Positions 8,608 through 16,694 of a stretch of DNA of 36,648 nt are shown here, piece by piece (position 1 is the stretch's first letter; the number at the start of each line of letters is the position of its first letter). The stretch comes from Saprospiraceae bacterium (GTDB lineage Bacteria; Bacteroidota; Bacteroidia; Chitinophagales; Saprospiraceae), in the NCBI GenBank assembly GCA_013361075.1, contig JABWAJ010000002.1, forward strand, positions 1 to 36,648, written 5' to 3'. Under the pieces are notes generated by a model, which was given only the letters and a program-made list of their open reading frames with translations, was not told where the DNA came from and ran no database searches. A program made the translations under genes and the position numbers.

Positions 8608-8865
8608 ATGAAAAAACTCAATGCCATGACAAAATCCAATACTCGGTTAGTTTTGGTAATAATTTTGGCAGCAGCGAGCTTCGCTTCATACCTCTACCTG
8701 AATTCACTCAGGTACGATAATCCTTCTACCCGCATCCCCGCACCGACGGCTGAGGAAGAAGAAGCACAAGCTGAACTCAACGCCCCGGGAAATGCCATCC
8801 TTCCGGATGTCTATCTGCTGAAAAAAGCGGTAGAGGCAGGGAAGAGGCTGATGCCGTATCAATAA
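8608..8865 (+). CDS. Small single-pass membrane protein, unknown
   Basis: A protein of 85 aa with one hydrophobic segment (about residues 14-31, LVLVIILAAASFASYLYL) near a basic N-terminus, so probably anchored with its C-terminus outside. An acidic stretch (EEEEAQAE) follows, then a short helix. The frame is open from 8485, but the ATG at 8608 directly precedes the basic/hydrophobic start; a second ATG at 8626 is also possible. A strong intrinsic terminator follows 25 bases after the stop, which supports expression. I do not recognise a family. Confidence 0.55.
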   Translation: MKKLNAMTKSNTRLVLVIILAAASFASYLYLNSLRYDNPSTRIPAPTAEEEEAQAELNAPGNAILPDVYLLKKAVEAGKRLMPYQ

Positions 8866-8890
8866 AGACCTATGCACTCAGAGGAGTGTA

Positions 8891-8922
8891 AAATACCGCA
8901 GGTATCCGTGCCTGCGGTATTT
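8891..8922. terminator. Strong bidirectional intrinsic terminator
   Basis: The stem AAATACCGCAGG / CCTGCGGTATTT (8891-8902 and 8911-8922) has an 8-base loop and is followed by a run of T residues to 8928 on the plus strand; A residues precede it, so it can also act on the minus strand. It lies between the convergent small membrane-protein gene and the WD40 gene. Confidence 0.9.
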
Positions 8923-8933
8923 TTTTTTGCTAC

Positions 8934-9836
8934 TTACCCCACCTCCCACAAAATAATACTCCGGTCGTCGCTGCACGAAACGAGCCGCCTGGTTGCTTCC
9001 AGATAAAGCAGGGCATTGACCGAATTAATGTGGCAACCACTTCGGATGGTGTCCATGACTTTCAGCAATTGAAAGGTTTGGGCATCCCAGATTTTGATGG
9101 TTCGGTCCCGGCTGGCTGTGGCAAATTTATCATCCGACAAAAAGCAAATGTCGTTGATGGTGAACAGGTGCGCAGGCTGGTTAGAAAGAGGAGAAGAAAG
9201 CCGGTCCAAATCCCAAACTTTCAGGTGAGCGTCGCGCCCGCCGCTGAGCAACCCTGGGGCTCCTGGATGATAGCGCACCGCAAAAACCGAGTTGTTGTGT
9301 GCTTGTACCAGCGTTTGCCGGATCTCAAAAGTATCGGCGTCGAGCAGGTAAATATTGTTATCGCTGCCACCGATGGCCAATTCGTTCCGCGCTTTCGAGT
9401 AGTCTATGCAGCGCAGGCTTTGGTTGCTCAGGTGCAGGCTTTCTAAGCTTCGGCTTTCCGGGGCTGACCACCGCGTGAGGATGCCGTCGCCGCCAAGGGT
9501 GAAAACAAAATCACCGACTGGTAAAATGCTGAAGACGCCTTTTCCGTGGTGGGCGATGTTGCGGGTGCGCTCCGGCTTCAGGAGGTCAATCCAGTGTACG
9601 CCGCCATTCATATCGCCGGCTACAATTACCTGCTGCTCTGGCAGGTAGGTCATGGAAAAAACCTGGGTGTCCGTTTTTGCCAGCAGACGACCCATTTCCG
9701 GGTTTTGTACCTGCCAGGCCACCAGCCAGCCATCACCTGCTCCGGAGAGAAAAGTACCTGTTTCCGGGCCTTTGCAAAGCGCGAAGACGGAGGCGTTGTG
9801 GCCGGTGAGTTGAGCGTGTTTGTTTATGCTTATCAC
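8934..9836 (-). CDS. WD40-repeat beta-propeller protein
   Basis: A cytoplasmic WD40 propeller of 300 aa with no signal peptide or extra domain. About seven blades can be traced, several with the GH...SV/D...WD pattern: GHNASVFAL near the start, FSILP, LAIGGSDNNIYLLD, HNNSVFAVRYHPGAPGLLSG with LKVWD, FATASRDRTIKIWD, and the closing LVSCSDDRSIILWEVG. Such short propellers serve as protein-interaction scaffolds. It starts 10 bases after the stop of the rluB-like gene and is probably co-transcribed with it, but no ribosome-linked role can be shown. The partner is unknown. Confidence 0.88.
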   Translation of the reverse strand: MISINKHAQLTGHNASVFALCKGPETGTFLSGAGDGWLVAWQVQNPEMGRLLAKTDTQVFSMTYLPEQQVIVAGDMNGGVHWIDLLKPERTRNIAHHGKGVFSILPVGDFVFTLGGDGILTRWSAPESRSLESLHLSNQSLRCIDYSKARNELAIGGSDNNIYLLDADTFEIRQTLVQAHNNSVFAVRYHPGAPGLLSGGRDAHLKVWDLDRLSSPLSNQPAHLFTINDICFLSDDKFATASRDRTIKIWDAQTFQLLKVMDTIRSGCHINSVNALLYLEATRRLVSCSDDRSIILWEVG

Positions 9837-9846
9837 GGAAGCTCTT

Positions 9847-10695
9847 TTACTTCCCCGAAAAATGCTTCAGCATGATCACTTCCCGGTCGGTGAGCTTGCG
9901 GAAAAAGCCACGGGGCAGGTCTTTTTTAGTGAGGCCGCCGAGGTACACGCGATCGAGGCGCTCAACGGTATAACCCAGGTGCTCGAAGATGCGGCGCACG
10001 ATGCGGTTTTTGCCAATATGGATTTCGACTCCCAACTCGGTATGCTTGGTGCCTTCTACGTAGTCTACGCCATCCACCACGGCGATTCCGTCCTCTAGCT
10101 GAATGCCTTTTCGGATTTTCTCCAGGTCAACATTCGGAAGGGAGCGATCCAATTGCACGTGGTATATTTTTTTTACCCCGTGACTCGGGTGGGTCAGTTT
10201 TTCAGCCAACTCGCCGTCGTTGGTCAGCAGCAGCAGGCCCGTAGTGTCGCGGTCAAGGCGCCCGACCGGGAAAACGCGTTCGTGTACCTTTCCTGCCAGG
10301 AGGTCCATCACCGTTTTGCGGCCCCGCTCGTCTTTGGCGGTTGTGATGACGTTTTTCGGTTTGTTCATCAGAATGTACACCTTGCGGGCTTCAGGCTTGA
10401 CGGGTTTGCCTTTTACGGCAACGACATCGTTGGGTTTCATCTGGTAAAAAGGTTCGAGCATTTGCTCACCATTCACGGTGACACTGCCTTCCTTAACCAA
10501 GTCGGCCGCCTGACGGCGCGAACAGACGCCGCAATAAGCGATGTATTTATTGAGGCGCATGCCCTCGATAGACTCAGTTTTGTCGCTGTCTTCACGCGGC
10601 TTTTTGGGCCGGGAAGAAAAGTCTGTTTTGGGAGCCGACTTTTTATTCCGGTCATTTGACCTGCCCTTTGAGGGTTTTGAATTTTCTTTTTTCAT
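9847..10695 (-). CDS. rluB: 23S rRNA pseudouridine synthase, RluB/RsuA family
   Basis: Isomerises a uridine in rRNA. The 282-aa protein has a very basic, low-complexity N-terminal tail (1-45), then an S4 RNA-binding domain (about 46-90, MRLNKYIAYCGVCSRRQAAD), then the RsuA/RluB catalytic domain. The catalytic aspartate is D148 in GRLDRDTTG, followed by LLLTNDGELAEKLTHPS and the late motif KNRIVRRIFEHLGY. Lysine/arginine-rich tails like this occur on Bacteroidota members of the family and probably aid rRNA binding. It heads an apparent two-gene operon with the WD40 gene. RluB rather than RluE/RluF is favoured by general layout, but the exact target base is inferred. Confidence 0.88.
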   Translation of the reverse strand: MKKENSKPSKGRSNDRNKKSAPKTDFSSRPKKPREDSDKTESIEGMRLNKYIAYCGVCSRRQAADLVKEGSVTVNGEQMLEPFYQMKPNDVVAVKGKPVKPEARKVYILMNKPKNVITTAKDERGRKTVMDLLAGKVHERVFPVGRLDRDTTGLLLLTNDGELAEKLTHPSHGVKKIYHVQLDRSLPNVDLEKIRKGIQLEDGIAVVDGVDYVEGTKHTELGVEIHIGKNRIVRRIFEHLGYTVERLDRVYLGGLTKKDLPRGFFRKLTDREVIMLKHFSGK

Positions 10696-10719
10696 GATGC
10701 AGTATTACCAATTGCGGTG

Positions 10720-10727
10720 CAAAAGTA
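10720..10727 (-). promoter_or_regulatory. -7 element TACTTTTG for the rluB-like gene
   Basis: Exact match to TAnnTTTG on the minus strand, 25 bases before the ATG at 10695. The 15-bp tandem repeat array begins about 55 bases further upstream. Confidence 0.5.
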
Positions 10728-10780
10728 AGGAAAAACCCGGCAATTCGAATTTGAAATGCTGCGGGGGGTTACCTTTGGGG

Positions 10781-10852
10781 AAGTTGTCAAGGGGCAAGTT
10801 GTCAAGGGGCAAGTTGTCAAGGGGCAAGTTGGCAAAGGGGCAAGTTGGCAAA
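10781..10852. repeat. Tandem repeat array, unit AAGTTGTCAAGGGGC
   Basis: Three perfect 15-bp copies (10781-10795, 10796-10810, 10811-10825), a fourth 16-bp variant with GGCAAA (10826-10841) and a partial fifth (10842-10852). There are no spacers, so it is not a CRISPR. It lies between two divergent pseudouridine-synthase genes. The unit recurs once, inverted, at about 7844-7858. Confidence 0.92.
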
Positions 10853-10912
10853 TATGAATTTTCGTTCTTGACCCTGGCCATTTATTAAACAAACTCAAAA
10901 TATCCATCAGTA

Positions 10913-11608
10913 ATGCCCAATCCATTCGAGATTTTGTTTGAAGACGAAGCGATGATTGTGATCAACAAGCCGTCCGGGATCTTGGTGCACCGAACAAAAA
11001 TCAGTGAAGACCAGGTCTTTGTGCTGCAACTGTTGCGCAACCAGATCGGGCAACGGATTTATCCCGTTCATCGCTTAGACCGGGGTACTTCAGGGGTATT
11101 GGTCTTTGGGAAAAGCAGCGAGATGGCCGGTGCTTTGTCAGAACAGTTTCGCGATAAGGGCGTAGAAAAAAACTACCTCGCCATAGTGCGCGGTTACGTA
11201 GAAGAGCAGGGCATCATTGATTCCCCTTTGCCACACCCGCGATCCGGAGAACCCCGGGAAGCATTAACCAGGTACACCAGATTAGAACAAACCGAGCTTC
11301 TGACACCCGTTGGCCGGTACGCAACAGCGCGTTATTCTCTGGTAGACATTGTGCTGGAAACAGGCCGAACCAACCAGATCCGGCGGCATTTTTCGCACAT
11401 CCGCCACCCGGTTATCGGGGATAAAAAGAATGGCGATTGCAAGCACAACAAGTATTTTGAAACCGAACTGGGTATTTCCCGGCTTTTGTTGCACGCCAGC
11501 CGTTTCGCATTTTTTCACCCGCTTCATGGCGGGCGCATTACACTGGCCGCGCCGCTTGATGAGGCATTTGGAAAAGCGATGGAAACTTTAAAACTGGGAA
11601 ACAGGTGA
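10913..11608 (+). CDS. truC: tRNA pseudouridine synthase, TruC/RluA family
   Basis: RluA-type pseudouridine synthase of 231 aa without an S4 domain. The catalytic aspartate is D56 in HRLDRGTSG, preceded by VINKPSGILVH and followed by KNYLAIVRG and the GRTNQIRRHFSHIRHPVIGD motif. The short length, missing S4 domain and GDKKNGDCKHN...LLLHA region match TruC, which modifies uridine 65 in some tRNAs. It is divergent from the rluB-like gene. The leader 10853-10912 shows no clear promoter. Another small RluA paralogue is the main alternative. Confidence 0.85.
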   Translation: MPNPFEILFEDEAMIVINKPSGILVHRTKISEDQVFVLQLLRNQIGQRIYPVHRLDRGTSGVLVFGKSSEMAGALSEQFRDKGVEKNYLAIVRGYVEEQGIIDSPLPHPRSGEPREALTRYTRLEQTELLTPVGRYATARYSLVDIVLETGRTNQIRRHFSHIRHPVIGDKKNGDCKHNKYFETELGISRLLLHASRFAFFHPLHGGRITLAAPLDEAFGKAMETLKLGNR

Positions 11609-11667
11609 AAAGCATGGTTATGGACTGACAGGCATTTTGAATTTATGATGGTCGAATCGGAGCTGCT

Positions 11668-12618
11668 TTAAACCAGGCCCTGTTCCTGTAAAATACTGGC
11701 GACCTCCTCGTTACTAATCCCTGTAATGGCCGCTATTGTCGCCAAATCAAGTCCCAGACGATGGCTGTTTACAACAACGGAAATGGTTTTTTCTTTTTGA
11801 CCTTCTGTTCTGCCTTCTGCTTTTCCTTCGGCCTTTCCTTCTGCTTTTCCTTCAGCCTTTCCTTCTGCCTTTCCTTCAGCTTTCCCTTCAGCTTTAGCCG
11901 TCTCCAGAACTCCATAAGAAATCGCTAACTCCTTTTGGTGGGCATCGTACAGCGTTTTGGCACTTGCATCCATATTGTCGTAATTTAATAGTTGAGCAAC
12001 CTTGTCTAAACCCGGTGCACTGTAATGCTCCGGCAGGCTGTTGTTTTTTAGATAATAGATCCACTCATCCAGTGAGTCTTTGGCCACATCATTGAATTTA
12101 TTGACTTTAATGATGTAGTATTCGGGATAAACCTCATAGGCCGAAGCAATGCCGAATAATTCCTTTTGCAGGGCATTCACCTGCAAAGTGTCATTGGTGT
12201 GAATGCCTTTAAACTCGGTCATTCCATGGTACACATAGTCATTCCCCTGGCCCAGATCAAAATAGACAATATTGATGGAATATACCTTGCGTACCTGATC
12301 ATAAGTATAACCCTGGCTCATGTAATCGGTAATAATTTTGCTGGCACCGAATAACATTCGCTGAAAGTAATCATGCTCACTATTGTATTGCAATTCAATC
12401 AAAATGAGTTCTTTGTGTTCGTTTTCACAAAGAATATCCACTTTGTTGATCTTGTCATCTGCCTGGTCGCTGTTTCCCTCCGATTCGGGAATGTTCACAA
12501 TTTTGATGGGTTTGCATAACAACACCGTCAAAAAACCTTCAAGCACATCATAGTTAGCTTTTTGTCGGAGCAACTTTTTGATGGCCCAATCGAAGCTCAC
12601 AAGGGGGCGCGCTTTCAT
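11668..12618 (-). CDS. Rpn-like PD-(D/E)XK nuclease/putative transposase with KAEG tail
   Basis: A 316-aa protein of the Rpn / PDDEXK_2 family, whose characterised members promote RecA-independent recombination and cut DNA. The N-terminal nuclease core shows FDWAIKKLL at the start and the active-site pattern D61 (KVDIL) with E75-x-Q77 (IELQ). The middle (about 85-235) is the helical part of the family. A tandem KAEG repeat follows (residues 242-269), then KTISVVVNSHRLGLDLATIAAITG, which looks like the C-terminal short helix pair found in many members. No terminal inverted repeats or target duplication were seen, so it is not shown to be mobile. It looks AT-richer than its neighbours. Confidence 0.85.
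   Translation of the reverse strand: MKARPLVSFDWAIKKLLRQKANYDVLEGFLTVLLCKPIKIVNIPESEGNSDQADDKINKVDILCENEHKELILIELQYNSEHDYFQRMLFGASKIITDYMSQGYTYDQVRKVYSINIVYFDLGQGNDYVYHGMTEFKGIHTNDTLQVNALQKELFGIASAYEVYPEYYIIKVNKFNDVAKDSLDEWIYYLKNNSLPEHYSAPGLDKVAQLLNYDNMDASAKTLYDAHQKELAISYGVLETAKAEGKAEGKAEGKAEGKAEGKAEGKAEGRTEGQKEKTISVVVNSHRLGLDLATIAAITGISNEEVASILQEQGLV
11812..11895 (-). repeat. 12-bp tandem repeat encoding seven KAEG units
   Basis: Seven 12-bp units encode (KAEG)x7 inside the nuclease gene. The unit length is a multiple of three, so copy-number changes alter the length of the helical linker without breaking the frame. Confidence 0.9.
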
Positions 12619-12744
12619 CCGTTTTTTTACAAAAATACAGTGTTCAGGGCATTATTGCAACTGCCGGGCCACAACAATCCGCTACGTAGTCTGTATTCGT
12701 TTTCCTGTCGTTAATTGCGTGAACCTGGGTGAAGAAGTAGTGAG

Positions 12745-12752
12745 TAATTTTG
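12745..12752 (+). promoter_or_regulatory. -7 element TAATTTTG upstream of the hexosaminidase
   Basis: An exact TAnnTTTG match about 145 bases before the ATG at 12897. It overlaps the TTG that would open the longer frame, which supports the shorter protein. Otherwise the 278-base region 12619-12896 holds nothing that I recognise. Confidence 0.4.
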
Positions 12753-12896
12753 GCTTACTTCCAGTTTTTTGAATGGATATTGGCCGTGCAATGCTTACAA
12801 ACCCGATCAGCCTGGGCAATACTACCCGCCCTGATTTTCGTTATCTGGAATCTATTGGCTTTCTTTGCAACACGATTCATCCTAAATAGTTTTTTC

Positions 12897-15221
12897 ATGA
12901 GCAACAGATTGATTTACCTGACTTTTATAGCCATCATTACCTTTCCGATTGTCGGGGCAGCCCAAAAAGTACCGTCGCTGCCGAAAAAAGAAATCAGCGT
13001 CATTCCGGTGCCGCAAAGTGTAAAATTTGAACAGGGAGATCTGAAAGTGGCAGATCTGACCCATATTCGCCTTCCATTGCAAGCTGATTCGGCACTGGAA
13101 GCAACCGTCACTTTTTGTGCAGCATACATCAAATTGGTCACAGGTAAAGAATTGGCCATTCGCCGCGGAGGCTACAAAGGGCGCAATGCCATTGTGATTG
13201 CAGCCCGAACCGATACCATGCCGGTCAAACCTGAACAGGCAGGCGCTTACCGGATGGAGGTACTTGGCTCTCAGATTTATATCAAAGCAGCAGACAATGC
13301 GGGTATTTTTTATGCCTTTCAAACCCTCCTTCAATTAATGCCCAAAGGCTTTATTCCCAACATGAAAATCGAAGATGCGCCCCGTTTCCGCTACCGGGGC
13401 CTGCACTTAGATGTTGGCCGTCATTTCTTCCCGGTGGATTTTATCAAAAAATACATTGACCTGATGGCGATGTATAAAATGAATTATTTCCACTGGCACC
13501 TGACGGAAGATCAGGGCTGGCGCATCGAGATCAAGCAGTATCCCAAGTTGCAGGAAATTGCTGCTTTTCGCAAAGAAACCCTGGTGGGCCACGGTGGAAC
13601 GAAACCTTACCAATTCGACGGCACGCGTTACGGCGGCTATTATACGCAGGATGAAATACGGGAAGTGGTGCGCTATGCCGCCCAGCGCTTCATCACCATT
13701 ATCCCTGAAATAGAAATGCCAGGCCATGCGCAGGCTGCTGTAGCGGCTTACCCCGAATTGGGGTGCACGGGACAAAACATAGAGGTTGCCACTCGCTGGG
13801 GGGTATTTGAAGATGTGTTTTGCCCAAAAGAAGAGACGTTTACTTTTTTGGAAAACGTACTTTCTGAGGTCATTGAGCTTTTCCCCGGTCCCTATATCCA
13901 CATTGGCGGCGACGAATGCCCCAAAACACAGTGGAAAAGCAATGCTTTTTGTCAGGAATTGATCAAAAAAGAAGGCTTGAAAGACGAACATGGCCTGCAA
14001 AGCTATTTCATCAAACGCATCGAAAAATACTTGAACAGCAAAGGCAAACGCATCATTGGCTGGGATGAAATTCTGGAAGGCGGTCTCGCTCCAAATGCGA
14101 CGGTCATGTCGTGGCGTGGCGAGAAGGGCGGAGTAGAGGCGGCGAAAAGCGGTCATGAGGTGATCATGACCCCAACAGACAATTGCTATTTAGATTATTA
14201 TCAGGCCCTTGGAAAAGATGAGCCTCTGGCCATTGGCGGCTACTTGCCCTTAGAAATGGTTTATGGCTACGAGCCGGTCCCCGTTGAGCTCACGGAAAAA
14301 GAAAGCAAGTTGGTACTGGGCGCTCAGGGAAATGTCTGGACAGAGTACATGAAAACCCCTGAACACGTCGAGTACATGGTTTTTCCACGGGCCATTGCCC
14401 TGGCTGAAGTGGTGTGGTCGCCTAAAGCAAGCCGGAATTTCAAAGATTTTGGCCGTCGCCTGGCCATCCACATTCCGCGCCTGAAAGCAGCCGGAGTGAA
14501 CGTAGCCAACCACCTCTACGACGTTCGGATGAGTGTTCAGTCGGGCGACGGAAAAGGAGTATTTCTGGAATGTGCCAACCTCGCCGGGCTAGGGGTAGTG
14601 CGCTACGACGACAGCGGCAAAACGCCAACCGCCAACAGTGTGATTTACAACAATACTCCCGTCCAAATTACGGGGTTTACAGATGTGCAGGCCCAAACAT
14701 TCCTGAAAGGGGAGCCGATTGGCAAAAGTGCGGCTTTGTCTTTCCTCTGGCACCTGGCGGCAGGGAAAACGATTGCCCTCACGAATGCCCCGCATCCTAA
14801 ATACGGGGCCGGTGGAAAAGGTGCCCTCATCAATGCCGTGATGGCAAGCGAAGAGCGCCATAGCGACAAAGAATGGCTCGGATTTAGCGGGAAAGACCTG
14901 GAAGCAGTGATTGATCTGGGAGAAGCTACAGCGGTAAAAGAAGTAACCCTCCGGTTTTTTAACGGCCCCGGACAGTGGATATACCCACCAAAACAAGCCT
15001 CTGTAGCCGTTTCTGCAGATGGCAAGACCTACGAACAGGCTGTGGTAAAAGAGGTTCCTGCTGCAATCACAGATAAAATAGTCCAGGTAAAAATCGGCCT
15101 GACTGGCAAAACACCGCGCTACCTGAAGGTAAAAGCCCAAAATTTCGGCATCATTCCGGATGGCAAGCAAGGTGCCGGAAATCCTGCCTGGTTGTTTGTG
15201 GATGAAATTACCGTCAAATAA
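12897..15221 (+). CDS. Secreted GH20 beta-N-acetylhexosaminidase
   Basis: Releases terminal N-acetylglucosamine/galactosamine from chitin oligomers or glycans; periplasmic or surface. From ATG 12897 the 774-aa protein has a signal peptide (about 1-22, ending GAAQ). A GH20b-like domain follows (about 35-155), then the TIM barrel with HWHLTEDQGWRIEIKQYP, IIPEIEMPGHAQAA and the catalytic pair D339-E340 in HIGGDECPK. The C-terminal part has a small beta domain of the chitobiase C-terminal type and a discoidin-like end (VIDLGEATAVKEVTLRFF...VAVSADGK). The frame is open back to 12750, but that leader lacks a good start and precedes the signal peptide. It stands alone rather than in a SusCD locus, so a chitin- or peptidoglycan-recycling role is inferred. 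Confidence 0.93.
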   Translation: MSNRLIYLTFIAIITFPIVGAAQKVPSLPKKEISVIPVPQSVKFEQGDLKVADLTHIRLPLQADSALEATVTFCAAYIKLVTGKELAIRRGGYKGRNAIVIAARTDTMPVKPEQAGAYRMEVLGSQIYIKAADNAGIFYAFQTLLQLMPKGFIPNMKIEDAPRFRYRGLHLDVGRHFFPVDFIKKYIDLMAMYKMNYFHWHLTEDQGWRIEIKQYPKLQEIAAFRKETLVGHGGTKPYQFDGTRYGGYYTQDEIREVVRYAAQRFITIIPEIEMPGHAQAAVAAYPELGCTGQNIEVATRWGVFEDVFCPKEETFTFLENVLSEVIELFPGPYIHIGGDECPKTQWKSNAFCQELIKKEGLKDEHGLQSYFIKRIEKYLNSKGKRIIGWDEILEGGLAPNATVMSWRGEKGGVEAAKSGHEVIMTPTDNCYLDYYQALGKDEPLAIGGYLPLEMVYGYEPVPVELTEKESKLVLGAQGNVWTEYMKTPEHVEYMVFPRAIALAEVVWSPKASRNFKDFGRRLAIHIPRLKAAGVNVANHLYDVRMSVQSGDGKGVFLECANLAGLGVVRYDDSGKTPTANSVIYNNTPVQITGFTDVQAQTFLKGEPIGKSAALSFLWHLAAGKTIALTNAPHPKYGAGGKGALINAVMASEERHSDKEWLGFSGKDLEAVIDLGEATAVKEVTLRFFNGPGQWIYPPKQASVAVSADGKTYEQAVVKEVPAAITDKIVQVKIGLTGKTPRYLKVKAQNFGIIPDGKQGAGNPAWLFVDEITVK

Positions 15222-15268
15222 TGCCGCTGCATGTTAATTCAGTATTCATTGTTTAAAAAAACCTCAAG

Positions 15269-16237
15269 ATGAAAAAACAAAACTGTTGCCGGTCGCTGAC
15301 CGCTTTCTTGTTGATTATTCCAGCGCTTCTTTGTGCACAGGACGGCTCTGAAGCCCTCCGCTATCTGGAGCAAATCAATGCCGAACACAACGCCGTTACG
15401 GCCCGAAATCTGGAATACATTCAGTACTCGGTGCACGTAGAAGACTTTGTTGAAGTCGAAAAAAAACGGTTAGAAGTTTTGCGCCAAATGGATGAAACCA
15501 TCAAGCGGACATCAGCTATGCCTGCTTTTCAGGGCAAGTCAACCATGCGCGATGAAATGCTGGCCACCGTAAAAAGTTACCGCGAATCTTTTACCATAGA
15601 ATTCAACGAAATCAACCTGTTGAAAAAAGAAAGCAAGGCGTCTTATGAAGCGATGGAAGCTTACCTGAATGCCCAGGATGCAGCTGAAAAGAAGCTGGGG
15701 CAAGCCTCCACGCGCTTTTACAATGCCCAGACAGCATTTGCCAAAGAACACAACATTCGGCTGACCAAGGCGGCTGAAAATTCCGAAGTGGATCAGATCA
15801 ATCAGGTAAATGCCTACAACCGGGCTGTTTTTCTGAAGTATTTCAAAGTGTCAAAACACAATGCAGTCTTCATGGAAGCACTGGGCAAAGAAGATCCAAA
15901 AGAGATGGAACGAGCCCGCATTCTGTTGTCAAACGACGCGGATGCTGCCTTGCTGGTACTGCGCAAAATGCCCGGATTTAAAGGTGATGTGGCTTACCGG
16001 GATGCGGCCATCAAACTCATAGAGTTTTATGACCAACTGGCAGACGACGGGTATAAAAAAATAACAGCCATCAAACGGAAAAAGGAATTAACGCAGGAAG
16101 ATGTGGACACATTTAACAGTGTGATCGAACACTACAACGGAAATGTGGACAGCCTGCTGAAAAACTACAACGATTCGCTGAACCAGTTGCTTCGGAACAA
16201 CATTCCAAAGCCGCCTACGAGCACAAAGAGAATCTGA
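15269..16237 (+). CDS. Secreted helical protein, perhaps LIC11966-like
   Basis: A 322-aa exported protein with a signal peptide (about 1-23, ending LLCAQ). The rest is almost all charged helix: ALRYLEQINAEHNAVTARNLEYIQY, a long coiled-coil-prone stretch around 95-160, and a C-terminal helix ending in a proline/threonine tail. The repeated Y-x-x-x-x-x-A and LLKKES patterns resemble the LIC11966 surface-protein family, but I hold that loosely. It follows the hexosaminidase by 47 bases on the same strand and may be co-transcribed. No catalytic residues are evident. Confidence 0.65.
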   Translation: MKKQNCCRSLTAFLLIIPALLCAQDGSEALRYLEQINAEHNAVTARNLEYIQYSVHVEDFVEVEKKRLEVLRQMDETIKRTSAMPAFQGKSTMRDEMLATVKSYRESFTIEFNEINLLKKESKASYEAMEAYLNAQDAAEKKLGQASTRFYNAQTAFAKEHNIRLTKAAENSEVDQINQVNAYNRAVFLKYFKVSKHNAVFMEALGKEDPKEMERARILLSNDADAALLVLRKMPGFKGDVAYRDAAIKLIEFYDQLADDGYKKITAIKRKKELTQEDVDTFNSVIEHYNGNVDSLLKNYNDSLNQLLRNNIPKPPTSTKRI

Positions 16238-16254
16238 AGCCTATTAGCTTGTGT

Positions 16255-16326
16255 TTGCGAAAATATTTCATGTTGCGAAATTATTGCCTTCCCGAAGGGT
16301 GGGCTGGTTTCGCAATTTTATTTTAT
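16255..16326 (+). terminator. Structured terminator with two alternative left arms
   Basis: TTGCGAAA occurs at 16255-16262 and again at 16273-16280; either can pair with TTTCGCAA at 16308-16315, which is followed by a T-rich tail (TTTTATTTTATT). A small CCTTC-CC-GAAGG hairpin sits inside the second pairing. It is placed right for ending the 15269 transcript, facing the XisI gene. Confidence 0.6.
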
Positions 16327-16349
16327 TACACAACTTCAGGAGCAAATTC

Positions 16350-16694
16350 CTAAGCAACAGCGTACCCTGTGTATTGACGGTATTGAGTTGGGTGAAATCC
16401 CAACACAATGTCCGTCTGAGGAATTCCTTTTTTTAGTAATTCTTCGGTAATGGGGATATCCGTATTGTTTTCCAATAACCAGATTTTGCCATCTGTTGCA
16501 ATGTGAAAGTGAAATATAATTTTGTGCAAAAAAAGGCTGGGGGTTTCCCATCCCATCCTGATGAGTTGGTAGTAGCGTTTCTCTTTATCTGCTAAAACAA
16601 TATCCTCTACATCACTATCTGGCCGAATGATTTTTTCAGCTTCCAAGACATCCAGGATCGCCTGTTCGTATGTTTTAATTTTATGATGGCTCAT
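16350..16694 (-). CDS. xisI: XisI-like protein
   Basis: Partner of XisH, 114 aa from the ATG at 16694. The family was named for control of fdxN-element excision in Anabaena, but most members lie far from that element and their biochemical role is unsettled. Family marks are the N-terminal helix (YEQAILDVLE), a central RYYQLIRMGW strand, HFHIATDGKIWLLENNTD, the LLKKGIPQTDIVLGFHP motif and the ending Y-A-V-A. This start gives an exact ATGA overlap with the xisH stop; an ATG three codons earlier (16703) is the alternative. The sequence shows no frameshift. A tight pair with XisH suggests one functional unit, perhaps a nuclease with its regulator; that is inference. Confidence 0.88.
   Translation of the reverse strand: MSHHKIKTYEQAILDVLEAEKIIRPDSDVEDIVLADKEKRYYQLIRMGWETPSLFLHKIIFHFHIATDGKIWLLENNTDIPITEELLKKGIPQTDIVLGFHPTQYRQYTGYAVA

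Noticed and set aside
10781..10852. Possible CRISPR array
   Set aside because: The units are 15 bp, abut without spacers, and no cas genes are in view.
11668..12618. A transposon around the Rpn-like nuclease gene
   Set aside because: No terminal inverted repeats, target duplication or transposase partner could be seen; the family name alone is not evidence of mobility.
12750..12896. N-terminal extension of the GH20 hexosaminidase
   Set aside because: It starts at TTG within a -7 promoter match and comes before a clear signal peptide that begins at ATG 12897.
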